DNA from: Bradyrhizobium sp. S69
GTDB lineage: Bacteria; Pseudomonadota; Alphaproteobacteria; Rhizobiales; Xanthobacteraceae
Assembly: GCF_009766005.1 (NCBI RefSeq)
Contig: NZ_LMUK01000042.1
Location: forward strand, 62,001-126,000
Direction: 5' to 3'
DNA length: 64,000 nucleotides
The translations under genes were made by a program, and so were the position numbers. This document shows positions 7,876 to 15,056 of the stretch, piece after piece; position 1 is the first letter of the stretch, and each line of letters opens with the position of its first letter. The notes below the pieces were generated by a model that saw only the letters and a program-made list of their open reading frames with translations, was not told the DNA's origin and ran no database searches.

Positions 7876-8949
7876 ATGAGCAAAAAAACATATCGGATCG
7901 CGGTCATTCCCGGCGACGGGATCGGCAAGGAAGTGGTGCCGGAGGGCTTGCGGGTGCTGGAAGCGGCGGCGAAAAAGCATGGCGTGGCCGTGCATTTCGA
8001 CCATTTCGACTTCGCGTCCTACGACTATTACGCCAAGCACGGCGAGATGATGCCGCAGGATTGGAAGGCGCAGATCGGCAAGCACGACGCGATCTATTTC
8101 GGTGCGGTCGGCTGGCCGGCCAAAATCCCCGATCACATTTCCTTGTGGGGATCGCTGATCAAATTCCGGCGGGAGTTCGACCAGTACGTCAATCTGCGCC
8201 CGGTGCGGCTGATGCCGGGCGTTCCATCGCCGCTGGCCAACCGCAAGCCCGGCGACATCGATTTCTGGGTGGTGCGCGAAAACACCGAAGGCGAATATTC
8301 GTCCGTGGGCGGCCGCATGTTCCCGGATACCGACCGCGAATTCGTCACCCAGCAAACCGTGATGACGCGGATCGGCGTCGATCGTATTCTCAAATTCGCG
8401 TTCGAGCTGGCGCAGTCGCGGCCGAAGCAGCATCTGACCTCGGCGACCAAGTCCAACGGCATTTCGATCACGATGCCGTATTGGGACGAGCGCGTGGAGG
8501 CGATGGCCAAGAACTATCCCAAGGTGAAGTGGGACAAATATCACATCGATATCCTGACCGCGAATTTTGTGCTGCATCCGGACTGGTTCGACGTCGTGGT
8601 CGGCTCCAACCTGTTCGGCGACATCCTGTCGGATCTCGGACCGGCCTGCACCGGCACCATCGGCATCGCGCCGTCGGGCAATATCAATCCGGAGGGCAAT
8701 TTTCCCTCGGTGTTCGAGCCGGTGCATGGCTCGGCGCCCGACATTGCGGGGCAGGGCATCGCCAACCCGATCGGCATGATCTGGTCCGGCGCGATGATGC
8801 TGGAACATCTCGGCGAGAAAACCGCCGCCGCCTCGATCGTCGCCGCGATCGAACGCACCCTCGGCGAACGCACCCTGCGCACGAAGGACCTCGGCGGCAA
8901 TGCCGACACCACGGCGTGCGGCAAGGCGGTCGCGGAGATGGTGGATTGA
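7876..8949 (+). CDS. ttuC: Tartrate dehydrogenase / D-malate dehydrogenase family
   Basis: This 357-aa enzyme belongs to the isocitrate/isopropylmalate dehydrogenase superfamily. It starts with IAVIPGDGIGKEVVPEG, has RENTEGEYSSVGGR in the substrate loop, and a metal-binding region GDILSDLGPACTG with VFEPVHGSAPDIAG. These are the tartrate/D-malate (TtuC/DmlA) features rather than LeuB. It oxidises tartrate or D-malate with NAD and a divalent metal. It could be part of the hydroxy-acid catabolism that continues at 14109-26843. The shared 185-base gap with the SDR gene at 7690 suggests joint control. Confidence 0.9.
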   Translation: MSKKTYRIAVIPGDGIGKEVVPEGLRVLEAAAKKHGVAVHFDHFDFASYDYYAKHGEMMPQDWKAQIGKHDAIYFGAVGWPAKIPDHISLWGSLIKFRREFDQYVNLRPVRLMPGVPSPLANRKPGDIDFWVVRENTEGEYSSVGGRMFPDTDREFVTQQTVMTRIGVDRILKFAFELAQSRPKQHLTSATKSNGISITMPYWDERVEAMAKNYPKVKWDKYHIDILTANFVLHPDWFDVVVGSNLFGDILSDLGPACTGTIGIAPSGNINPEGNFPSVFEPVHGSAPDIAGQGIANPIGMIWSGAMMLEHLGEKTAAASIVAAIERTLGERTLRTKDLGGNADTTACGKAVAEMVD

Positions 8950-8966
8950 TCTCTTCCCTCTCCCAT

Positions 8967-8990
8967 CGAAGTCGGATCTATCCGACTTCG
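8967..8990. repeat. Palindrome P1 (CGAAGTCGGAT arms)
   Basis: An 11-base arm CGAAGTCGGAT, two central bases and the exact complement. A related palindrome with a CCGGATATATCCGG core is at 10501-10526. It sits 17 bases after the ttuC stop, where it could act as a 3'-end hairpin. Confidence 0.8.
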
Positions 8991-9003
8991 ACAATTTGAC
9001 ATG

Positions 9004-9029
9004 CCCAACTCGGGTAAACCCGAGTTGGG
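9004..9029. repeat. Palindrome P2 (CCCAACTCGGGT arms)
   Basis: A perfect 12-base arm CCCAACTCGGGT, two central bases (AA) and the complement. It lies 13 bases after P1, and a diverged copy is at 10450-10472. It could act as a terminator or RNA-stabilising hairpin; no T-run follows. Confidence 0.8.
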
Positions 9030-9245
9030 GTGGGAGAGGGTGGCATAGGCGGCCTATGCCGCCGCACTTTAAAAGAACGCCGATGCTTGGCATCGGCTAT
9101 GGCCGCGCAGCGGCGACGAGACGGGTGAGGGGTCTCTGACTCTCGTTGTGTCGCTACCCCTCATCCGCCTTCGCGGAGCCTGTCATCGGGCGGCGCTCCG
9201 CGCCGACCCGTTGGCGAAGGCACCTTCTCCCACAAGGGGAGAAGG

Positions 9246-9567
9246 GAAGAAAGAACGCCTCGCATCGTCTTGCCTATCCCGCAGTGCGCGACGGCTTGCT
9301 CCAGAGATTTACGGCTCCGCCAATCGCTGCGCCGAGACCAATTCTGATCGGCGCCGGAAATTTGATGACACACGACGGCATGCGGATCCGCGGATAATGT
9401 ACGCCGTGGCGTCTTTGTCGCGCGAGAGGCCGTTCGGTTCAAAATACCCATTTGCGCAAATTGCCGCGGGCAGGGGTGATGAAAATCCCTTGATTGTCGT
9501 ATTAAAAACATGCCCGTTTAGATAGAGTGAGTGGCGATTTTGAACCAGTCATTTTAGGGAGTGTGAA
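9246..9567. other. Non-coding gap upstream of the 271-aa gene
   Basis: I see no gene or repeat here. The last ~80 bases before the ATG at 9568 are clearly more AT-rich than the surroundings and probably hold the promoter, but I cannot place -35 and -10 boxes with normal spacing. A GGGAG ribosome site precedes the ATG by about seven bases. Confidence 0.5.
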
Positions 9568-10383
9568 ATGCCCAAGGTATTAGGCGAAGGGATTTTCAGC
9601 GCATACCGTCAAGATGGTATTGCCCATCTGTCGGCCATCGGCCAAAAGCCCAGCCCGCAAACCAAAGTCACGATCGACCAGCTTCCGTTTTTGATTTATC
9701 CGCCCCGTTTCGCCCTGATGTTCGAGACGGATGGCATCACCAACCCGTTGGTGATGCCATTCGATATCGATCGAGCGATTCCGAATTACCCGCCTGACGT
9801 GAAATTCATCAGTGTGATGGATAAGAACGGGCTGCACGCGATCGACATCCTGGACCTTCCTGCGACCGGCAATGGCGGGCTGATCGACGATCCGAACGCA
9901 GCGATTTTTGCGGTCTTCAGGCAGATCAACGGCGACCAATATCTGATCGCCAAGGCGGACTCGGCGATTCTCGCGATATTCATCAAGGTATTCGGCCCGG
10001 ACACTTACGCCAATTGCCAGGCCTATGTGGCCGCTCATGCGGTGGTGACGCCTCCGTCGCTCGCGATTGCGCCAGGAGCCTTGAACGCTTGGATAGACCG
10101 GCAGCCGGGCCCGGATCATGGTCCCAAACTAATCGTCACGGTGGACGTCATCGTCGAGATCGATTGGACGGTTAGCCTTGTCTCCGCCGTCCCGCAGGGA
10201 ATCAATCCGCTGGTCAAGCTTTTGAAGTTCGACATCGTGCTTCCGCCTGGACCGGTCCACAGCAACGCGATGATGAAGAAGACATTTCGTTACGAAGAGG
10301 CGCCGCCACAGAACCCCTATACCGATGTCACGATCGAAAACGCTACGGGTTCCAATACCGCGCCGGTCAGGATCATCGTTTAG
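9568..10383 (+). CDS. Hypothetical protein, 271 aa, no recognised domain
   Basis: I do not recognise this protein. It has no signal peptide or membrane segment, only one cysteine, and long stretches of alternating hydrophobic and proline-rich sequence that suggest beta structure (KVTIDQLPFLIYPPRFALMF, LIVTVDVIVEIDWTVSLV). The C-terminus NATGSNTAPVRIIV looks like an edge strand. The ATG at 9568 has a good GGGAG site, and composition keeps coding character throughout. It is a single gene with its own AT-rich upstream region and converges on the tyrosinase operon; the two 3' ends are separated by palindromes at 10450-10526. Lower GC upstream may indicate acquisition by transfer. Confidence 0.75.
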   Translation: MPKVLGEGIFSAYRQDGIAHLSAIGQKPSPQTKVTIDQLPFLIYPPRFALMFETDGITNPLVMPFDIDRAIPNYPPDVKFISVMDKNGLHAIDILDLPATGNGGLIDDPNAAIFAVFRQINGDQYLIAKADSAILAIFIKVFGPDTYANCQAYVAAHAVVTPPSLAIAPGALNAWIDRQPGPDHGPKLIVTVDVIVEIDWTVSLVSAVPQGINPLVKLLKFDIVLPPGPVHSNAMMKKTFRYEEAPPQNPYTDVTIENATGSNTAPVRIIV

Positions 10384-10449
10384 CAGGAGATCGGCTGCGT
10401 TAGGTTCATGCACGGGACGACCGTGATGCGTATCGATGCTTGCGATCAG

Positions 10450-10472
10450 CCAACTCGGATTTACCGGGTTGG
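10450..10472. repeat. Palindrome P2 copy (CCAACTCGG / CCGGGTTGG)
   Basis: A diverged version of the palindrome at 9004-9029, with one mismatched pair in the stem. It lies between the convergent stops at 10383 and 10541. Confidence 0.65.
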
Positions 10473-10500
10473 TTGTTTCAAGATTTGACGATTTCAAGAC

Positions 10501-10526
10501 TGGAAGCCGGATATATCCGGCTTCCA
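10501..10526. terminator. Palindrome P1 copy, possible bidirectional terminator
   Basis: A perfect 26-base palindrome: arm TGGAAGCCGGAT, centre AT, then the complement. It sits just downstream of the 140-aa gene (stop at 10541) and 118 bases past the stop of the 271-aa gene. Its position suggests 3'-end formation for both transcripts. There is no T-run, so intrinsic termination is unproven. Confidence 0.45.
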
Positions 10527-10540
10527 TGCGAGCCCGTGGG

Positions 10541-10963
10541 TCAATGCTTCACCGCGACGAACGAGGCGACATAGCCCGCGGGTGAAGCCCCGTGCGGTTT
10601 GGCGCGAATGACCGAGCCGACCAGCGCCGGGACCTGTTTGACGCCGTTTGGCCACGTATAAGCGGGTCCGGCGTCGTAATCATATTCCCAGCCCGCGGTA
10701 CCCGTGCCGGGCCGTCCGGTGCCGATGATCTTCACCCGGAACGATTCGGTCGCGTCGGCCGGCTGGATCAATCCCTTGAGGTCGAGGCCTCCGCCTTCCC
10801 AATCGATCGTGCCCTTCAACTCGGTGGGAGACACGATCTCAAAGTTGAAGATGGCTTCGGCAAAGATCAGCCGGAGCGCCTTGTCGCCGTCATTGCCCAC
10901 CAGTGCCGGATCGTTATTGAAACTTCGGTAGGTCCACTTGCCGCCGATATCCGCGCCTGCCAT
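10541..10963 (-). CDS. Hypothetical protein, 140 aa, last gene of the tyrosinase operon
   Basis: I cannot assign a family. The start at MAGADIGGKWTYRSF is set by a very strong GGGAGG ribosome site five bases upstream; an in-frame ATG further upstream lacks one. The sequence is Gly/Trp-rich with repeated short strand-like segments (GKWTYRSF, LKGTIDWEGGGLDLKG, GTAGWEYDYDAG), resembling a small soluble beta-barrel. No cysteines, signal peptide or membrane segment. It begins 38 bases after the DJ-1 gene stop and is almost certainly co-transcribed with it. Confidence 0.8.
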   Translation of the reverse strand: MAGADIGGKWTYRSFNNDPALVGNDGDKALRLIFAEAIFNFEIVSPTELKGTIDWEGGGLDLKGLIQPADATESFRVKIIGTGRPGTGTAGWEYDYDAGPAYTWPNGVKQVPALVGSVIRAKPHGASPAGYVASFVAVKH

Positions 10964-11001
10964 CGCCGCCTCCCTTGGTTGCCACAGAACTCTTCGGCTC
11001 A

Positions 11002-11625
11002 TCACCAGCTAAATGGACATCCCGGCGACTGCGGGAGTTGGCTATTCACCGGAGGATCAGGGTAATACTGGATGGTTTGCTGCACATCTTCCGCGGCTGC
11101 GCGGCCGTTCAGCAATTCGACGAGCTTCAACGCTTCATCGAGCCCCGCTGAAATTCCGCCGCCGGTCAGCCGATTACGATCGTGTACGAAACGTGGCGTG
11201 CCGGGCGCGACGCGGATATGAGGGAAGCGCTTCAGGCATGGAATGAACATCCAGTGCGTGGTTGCTTCATAGCCGTCGAGCAGCCCCGCCTGTGCCAGCA
11301 GCAGCGCGCCTTCGCAGACCGAACAGACGAACGTCGCGGTCGCGCTGCGTGTGCGCAGGAAATCCAGATAGGCGCCGTTGGGTCCGCTCATGATGGTCTT
11401 CAGTGCCTCGGGATCGCCGCCGGGCACCCACAAGACGTCCAGCACCGGGGTGTCGTTGAAGCCATAGGGTGCGATGAAGGTCAGCCCGTCTCGCGTGGTG
11501 ATCGGGCCGGGCGTCTCGGCGATTAGCCGCACTTCGGCGGCGGGCTCCATCCAGGTCAGGATTTCGCGAGGGCCGGCAACATCAAGCAGGTCGACCTTGT
11601 CGTAGACGGGAATGCCGATGATCAT
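11002..11625 (-). CDS. DJ-1/PfpI family protein, isonitrile-hydratase-like
   Basis: The 207-aa product has the DJ-1/PfpI fold: an N-terminal MIIGIPVYDKVDLLDVAGP, the strand LWVPGGDPEAL, and the nucleophile elbow VCSVCEGALLLAQAGLLDG with Cys104, followed by ATTHW. This arrangement is that of the isonitrile hydratase (InhA) branch and of the DJ-1 domains of GlxA-like regulators, but no AraC DNA-binding domain follows. The ATG at 11625 overlaps the previous gene's stop as ATGA and has a GGAG site inside that gene, so translation is coupled. Third gene of the tyrosinase operon. Confidence 0.9.
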   Translation of the reverse strand: MIIGIPVYDKVDLLDVAGPREILTWMEPAAEVRLIAETPGPITTRDGLTFIAPYGFNDTPVLDVLWVPGGDPEALKTIMSGPNGAYLDFLRTRSATATFVCSVCEGALLLAQAGLLDGYEATTHWMFIPCLKRFPHIRVAPGTPRFVHDRNRLTGGGISAGLDEALKLVELLNGRAAAEDVQQTIQYYPDPPVNSQLPQSPGCPFSW

Positions 11626-12398
11626 CGCACGCTCCATTGCATCGATCGTAACAACACGCCCGCGACCTTCTGACCCGGCAGGATCCGCCATGTCCAGGCG
11701 GCTGGCCGGGCCGGCGCGATCCGCTCCAGCAACAGCGCGATGGAAATCATGAGCATCAACGGCAGGTGAAACGCCGGCGTCGTCAACGGCAGCAGCATCC
11801 ATGGCGTGCAAGTCACGACGCACCAGACGCCGTGGGTCAGGCCGAAGCCGAAGCAGTCGAGATCTGCGGCAAGGCCGAAGGCCGACAGGTCGGGCGGCCG
11901 ATGACAGCGGTTGAGCGCGGATTGGCGCAACGGCGCCGCCTGCCAGATCGCCGCGATCGTCAGGGTGATCGCCAGCGCGGGCCATCCGAGGTGTTCGGCG
12001 AGCCGTGTGATCGCCGCCGAGGCCGTCACGAGGGCGAAGCCGGCGACGATCCAGATCGCCAGATAGCCGGCGGCGAACAACGCGACCGCGCGCCGCCGTC
12101 GGCGCGTCAGGCTGCGCAGCCGCAATTGCACGATCGGTTGCGCCAGCAACGGCGACATCATGGCCACGACCATTACGATCCAGGACAGCGCTGCGAGCAT
12201 CGTGTCGTCCGCGACCGAAAGGGCGGCAAGGGCGCCGCGCGGGGCGTCGGCCAGCGTGGGATAGGACAGGCAAAGCGCGGCGGACGATTGCGCGCCATGG
12301 CCGAGTAACGGCAGAAGCACCCAGCCCGCCAGGCTTGCGGCCAAAAGCGCGCGGGATGGCCAACGCGTCACGGCCGGCAGCGCGATGCGCCACGTCAT
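11622..12398 (-). CDS. DUF2182 family integral membrane protein
   Basis: The 258-aa product has six or so hydrophobic helices, with a basic cytoplasmic loop (SLTRRRRRAVAL). It matches the DUF2182 'predicted metal-binding membrane protein' pattern: AALSWIVMVVAMMSPLL in an early helix, then the Cys/His-bearing GFGLTHGVWCVVTCTPWMLL, where Cys residues could bind metal. It starts four bases after the tyrosinase stop and ends overlapping the DJ-1 start. A role in copper supply or sensing for the tyrosinase is an attractive inference, not shown. Confidence 0.85.
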   Translation of the reverse strand: MTWRIALPAVTRWPSRALLAASLAGWVLLPLLGHGAQSSAALCLSYPTLADAPRGALAALSVADDTMLAALSWIVMVVAMMSPLLAQPIVQLRLRSLTRRRRRAVALFAAGYLAIWIVAGFALVTASAAITRLAEHLGWPALAITLTIAAIWQAAPLRQSALNRCHRPPDLSAFGLAADLDCFGFGLTHGVWCVVTCTPWMLLPLTTPAFHLPLMLMISIALLLERIAPARPAAWTWRILPGQKVAGVLLRSMQWSVR

Positions 12399-12402
12399 GG
12401 CG

Positions 12403-13995
12403 CTAACCGCCTTGACGGTAGATTCTCATCCGGCCGACATCGACCTTGTTGTTGTCGGATATCGGCGTCTGCGGAACGAATTTGACGTCGATCTGCTGCG
12501 TGTTCAGATCGCCCGCGAGATGCATCGCATCGACGATGTCGGTGATTTCGAGTGTCTGGGTGAGACCGCTGCCGGCATGGGGTCCGGCGGGGCGGCTCGC
12601 TTCGCGCGCGCCGAACAGCGAAACCACGCCGGCGAGATTCTCGGGGTGCTGTTCGGGATCCGCGCCTTTCGGCAAATTCACATAGACATGAAACACGCCG
12701 ACATCGGTGGCGCTGGTGATGTTCTCGAGCGCAAGGAAGACGCGATCCGGTGGTGTCGGCTTGGCGCCTAGCGCTAGATTGCTCATCGATCTCGCGGAAA
12801 GCGTCCCCTGCAGCCGGTTGCGGGCGACGTCGTCCAGTTGAACGCTGGCTTCGGTGGCCGCGCCGGAGATTCGAACGGCGGCGGCACTCTGTCCAACCAT
12901 TTCCGTTGTTTTCGGCGAAGCCATGGAAAATGCTCCTGCGAGGGTGTTGGCGTCCGCGGGTGCCACGCCCAGCCTGTTCAGGCGCGCAACCAGCGGACTG
13001 GCTGGCTGCCCCGGGACCGAAATGTCCTGATATTCATAATTGAGCGACGGATCCTTGGTGTTCAAGACGTGCCGCGCGGTCGTCGTGAATGTCGTACCAT
13101 CAGGCTGCGGCATCACGAACTGGCCCGCCGGCTGGTCCAGCCAGGCGAGGTCGGTCGGATTCTTGTGTGCATCCGGCGGCGCCTGAAGTTGGTGGACGGT
13201 CAGCCAGGACTCCCACAGCCGGTCGATATTGGAATGATGCAGCCAGAAGATCGGGTCGATGCCGGCGGTCTCGAACATCGACATCAGGCCGTTGTCCGTC
13301 GAGACGTTTGAATCGCCGCCCTCGATCGTGCCGCCTACTAAGTTGTGAACGGGACCATGCGGCGTTTGTTCGAGTTTTCCGGCGCCCGCGCCGGCGTCGT
13401 GATGGAAAGCCGTTCGCGTGCCGCCGAACGAGGTCGGAACGTCATTCGGTTCGTCGAAAAACTCGGCCGCGCGCCACAACTGCTTGACCGGAACATCAGT
13501 CGGCCTGATCGTAATATTGCCGTTGCCGGTCCTGCCGTACCGCTCCTTGACCCAGAGCGGATTCTTGCTGCCGTCATCGAGCAATTCGGCTGCAAAGGCG
13601 GTCGGAAATTTGAGCGCGCTCGGGACGGTCGGATCGTAGTTCCAATATGGCAGCGCCCAATCGGCCGGACCGCCCTTTTTGACGATGACGTCAAGCAGGA
13701 TGGCTTCGAAGGCGCCGAGATAAGCGCGGTGCCAGGGCAGGAAATACCAACTGCCGTGCTGGCATTGATTCCAGAAGCCCTGCTTGGTCGGATCGAACGG
13801 CAGCTGCACCGCCGGATCGAGATAGCCGAGATCGATCCACAATTGGCTGTCGATGCCGTGCATCGCGGCCAGCGACCACCAGCTGGTTTTGTCCGTGATC
13901 GGTCTGGTCTTCAGGACGGCAATCGCCTGACCGTACCAGAACAGCGTCTTGTCGTTCGCCGGTAACTTCCAAACATCCTTGCGCATTCGAACCAT
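12403..13995 (-). CDS. Tyrosinase / polyphenol oxidase family type-3 copper protein
   Basis: The 530-aa product has both copper sites: CuA with His46 (AAMHGID), His80 and His89 (QHGSWYFLPWHRAYL), and CuB with His212/His216 (PHGPVHNLVGG) and the HH pair at 252-253 in DPIFWLHHSNIDRLW. About 250 C-terminal residues follow the copper domain, as in plant-like polyphenol oxidases. There is no signal peptide, so the enzyme is probably cytoplasmic. The start at 13995 follows a strong GGGAGG site. It oxidises phenols to o-quinones. First gene of a four-gene unit with DUF2182, DJ-1 and a 140-aa protein. Confidence 0.93.
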   Translation of the reverse strand: MVRMRKDVWKLPANDKTLFWYGQAIAVLKTRPITDKTSWWSLAAMHGIDSQLWIDLGYLDPAVQLPFDPTKQGFWNQCQHGSWYFLPWHRAYLGAFEAILLDVIVKKGGPADWALPYWNYDPTVPSALKFPTAFAAELLDDGSKNPLWVKERYGRTGNGNITIRPTDVPVKQLWRAAEFFDEPNDVPTSFGGTRTAFHHDAGAGAGKLEQTPHGPVHNLVGGTIEGGDSNVSTDNGLMSMFETAGIDPIFWLHHSNIDRLWESWLTVHQLQAPPDAHKNPTDLAWLDQPAGQFVMPQPDGTTFTTTARHVLNTKDPSLNYEYQDISVPGQPASPLVARLNRLGVAPADANTLAGAFSMASPKTTEMVGQSAAAVRISGAATEASVQLDDVARNRLQGTLSARSMSNLALGAKPTPPDRVFLALENITSATDVGVFHVYVNLPKGADPEQHPENLAGVVSLFGAREASRPAGPHAGSGLTQTLEITDIVDAMHLAGDLNTQQIDVKFVPQTPISDNNKVDVGRMRIYRQGG

Positions 13996-14108
13996 GAGGT
14001 CCTCCCAACAAGCGCGCGATGTGAAATCAGCTTTCGAACTTAAAATAACTGGAAATATAAAGTGCAATCAAAGATAGTATAGTTGCGCGATCCCGTAAAG
14101 CGCGCTTG

Positions 14109-15032
14109 TTAGCTCTTTGCGATCCTGCGGCAATGTGTCCACGCGGCGCGGATTAAATTTTCGCTTGCCTCGGGCGTACGGAACGCCGAATGCGCTGACA
14201 GCGTCACGTTGGGCAATCTGGTCAGCGGATCGTCCTTCGGCAGCGGTTCCACATTGAAGACGTCCAATCCGGCGTGGCGGATATGGCCTGATGTGAGCGC
14301 CTCGATTAACGCTGCTTCATCGACGATCGCGGCGCGCGCGGTGTTGATGAAGAGCACGCCGGGCTTCATCTTCGCGATATGGCCGCGCGAAACAAAGCCG
14401 CGGGTTTCGTCGTTCAACAACAGATGCAGCGAGATCACGTCGCTTTGCGCCAGCAGCGCATCGAGACTGACGAATTCGACGCCCGCGGCGCGCTTCGGCG
14501 TCCGGTTCCAGGCGATCACGCGCATGCCGCTGCCCGCTGCGATGCGCGCGGCTTCCGCGGCGATGCCGCCGAAGCCGATCAGGCCCAGCGTCTTTCCGGT
14601 GAGCTGCATGCCGTCCTCGCGCAGCCAATTGCCGGCGCGCATTTCGCGGTCCATCGCGGCGATGCCTCGCGCGGCCGCCCACATCAGTGCGATCGCGCAT
14701 TCGGCCACCGCCGTATCGCCATAGCCCTTGATCAGGTGAACGTCGATGCCGAGCTGGCTAAGTTCTTCCGGATGCATGTAGCTGCGCGCGCCGGTGCCGA
14801 GAAACACGACATGCTTAAGTCCGGCGCAGCGCCGCGCCACATCGGTCGGCAGCGGCGTATGATCGATGATGACGATCTCGGCGCCGTCGAGCAGCGCCGG
14901 CATCTGATCCGAACTGATGTCGGCGTCGCGGTTGACGCGGACCGGTGGATCGCCGGCCACGTTCTGCTGTTCGAAAATATCCGCCAGCGATCCGTTGGCA
15001 TCGACAAAAACTCCGCGCACCGACATCTCCAT
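14109..15032 (-). CDS. D-isomer-specific 2-hydroxyacid dehydrogenase
   Basis: The 307-aa product has the family's NAD motif in LGLIGFGGIAAEAARIA, the catalytic Arg in NTARAAIVDE, the Glu in the GLDVFNVEPLP segment, and the His in LSAHSAF. It reduces a 2-oxo acid or oxidises a 2-hydroxy acid. The start is ambiguous between ATG 15032 and ATG 15026. It is 24 bases downstream of the carbamoylase-like gene on the same strand and is probably the last gene of the LysR-linked unit. Confidence 0.9.
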   Translation of the reverse strand: MEMSVRGVFVDANGSLADIFEQQNVAGDPPVRVNRDADISSDQMPALLDGAEIVIIDHTPLPTDVARRCAGLKHVVFLGTGARSYMHPEELSQLGIDVHLIKGYGDTAVAECAIALMWAAARGIAAMDREMRAGNWLREDGMQLTGKTLGLIGFGGIAAEAARIAAGSGMRVIAWNRTPKRAAGVEFVSLDALLAQSDVISLHLLLNDETRGFVSRGHIAKMKPGVLFINTARAAIVDEAALIEALTSGHIRHAGLDVFNVEPLPKDDPLTRLPNVTLSAHSAFRTPEASENLIRAAWTHCRRIAKS

Positions 15033-15056
15033 TTGCTTGTGGCAGGAAGGACCCGG

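Larger units (their letters stand above)
8956..9245. repeat. Composite intergenic repeat (CTCTCCC family with nested palindromes)
   Basis: The outer pieces, CCCTCTCCCATC, GGGAGAGGGTGGC, GACGGGTGAGGGG, CTACCCCTCATCCGC and CTTCTCCCACAAGGGGAGAAGG, match the family at 36081-36268. Two near-perfect palindromes are nested in it (8967-8990 and 9004-9029), plus a hairpin GGCATAGG/CCTATGCC at 9042-9060. It directly follows the ttuC stop codon. Confidence 0.8.

Noticed and set aside
7765..9093. 442-codon minus-strand open frame opposite ttuC
   Set aside because: Antisense frame of a well-conserved enzyme with no coherent protein features.
9148..9525. Short open frames in the gap after ttuC
   Set aside because: They begin inside repeat DNA and lack ribosome sites and family features.
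11622..12398. DUF2182 gene as a permease of a copper ABC system
   Set aside because: There is no ATPase or binding protein nearby, and the sequence has no permease signature; kept as DUF2182 only.
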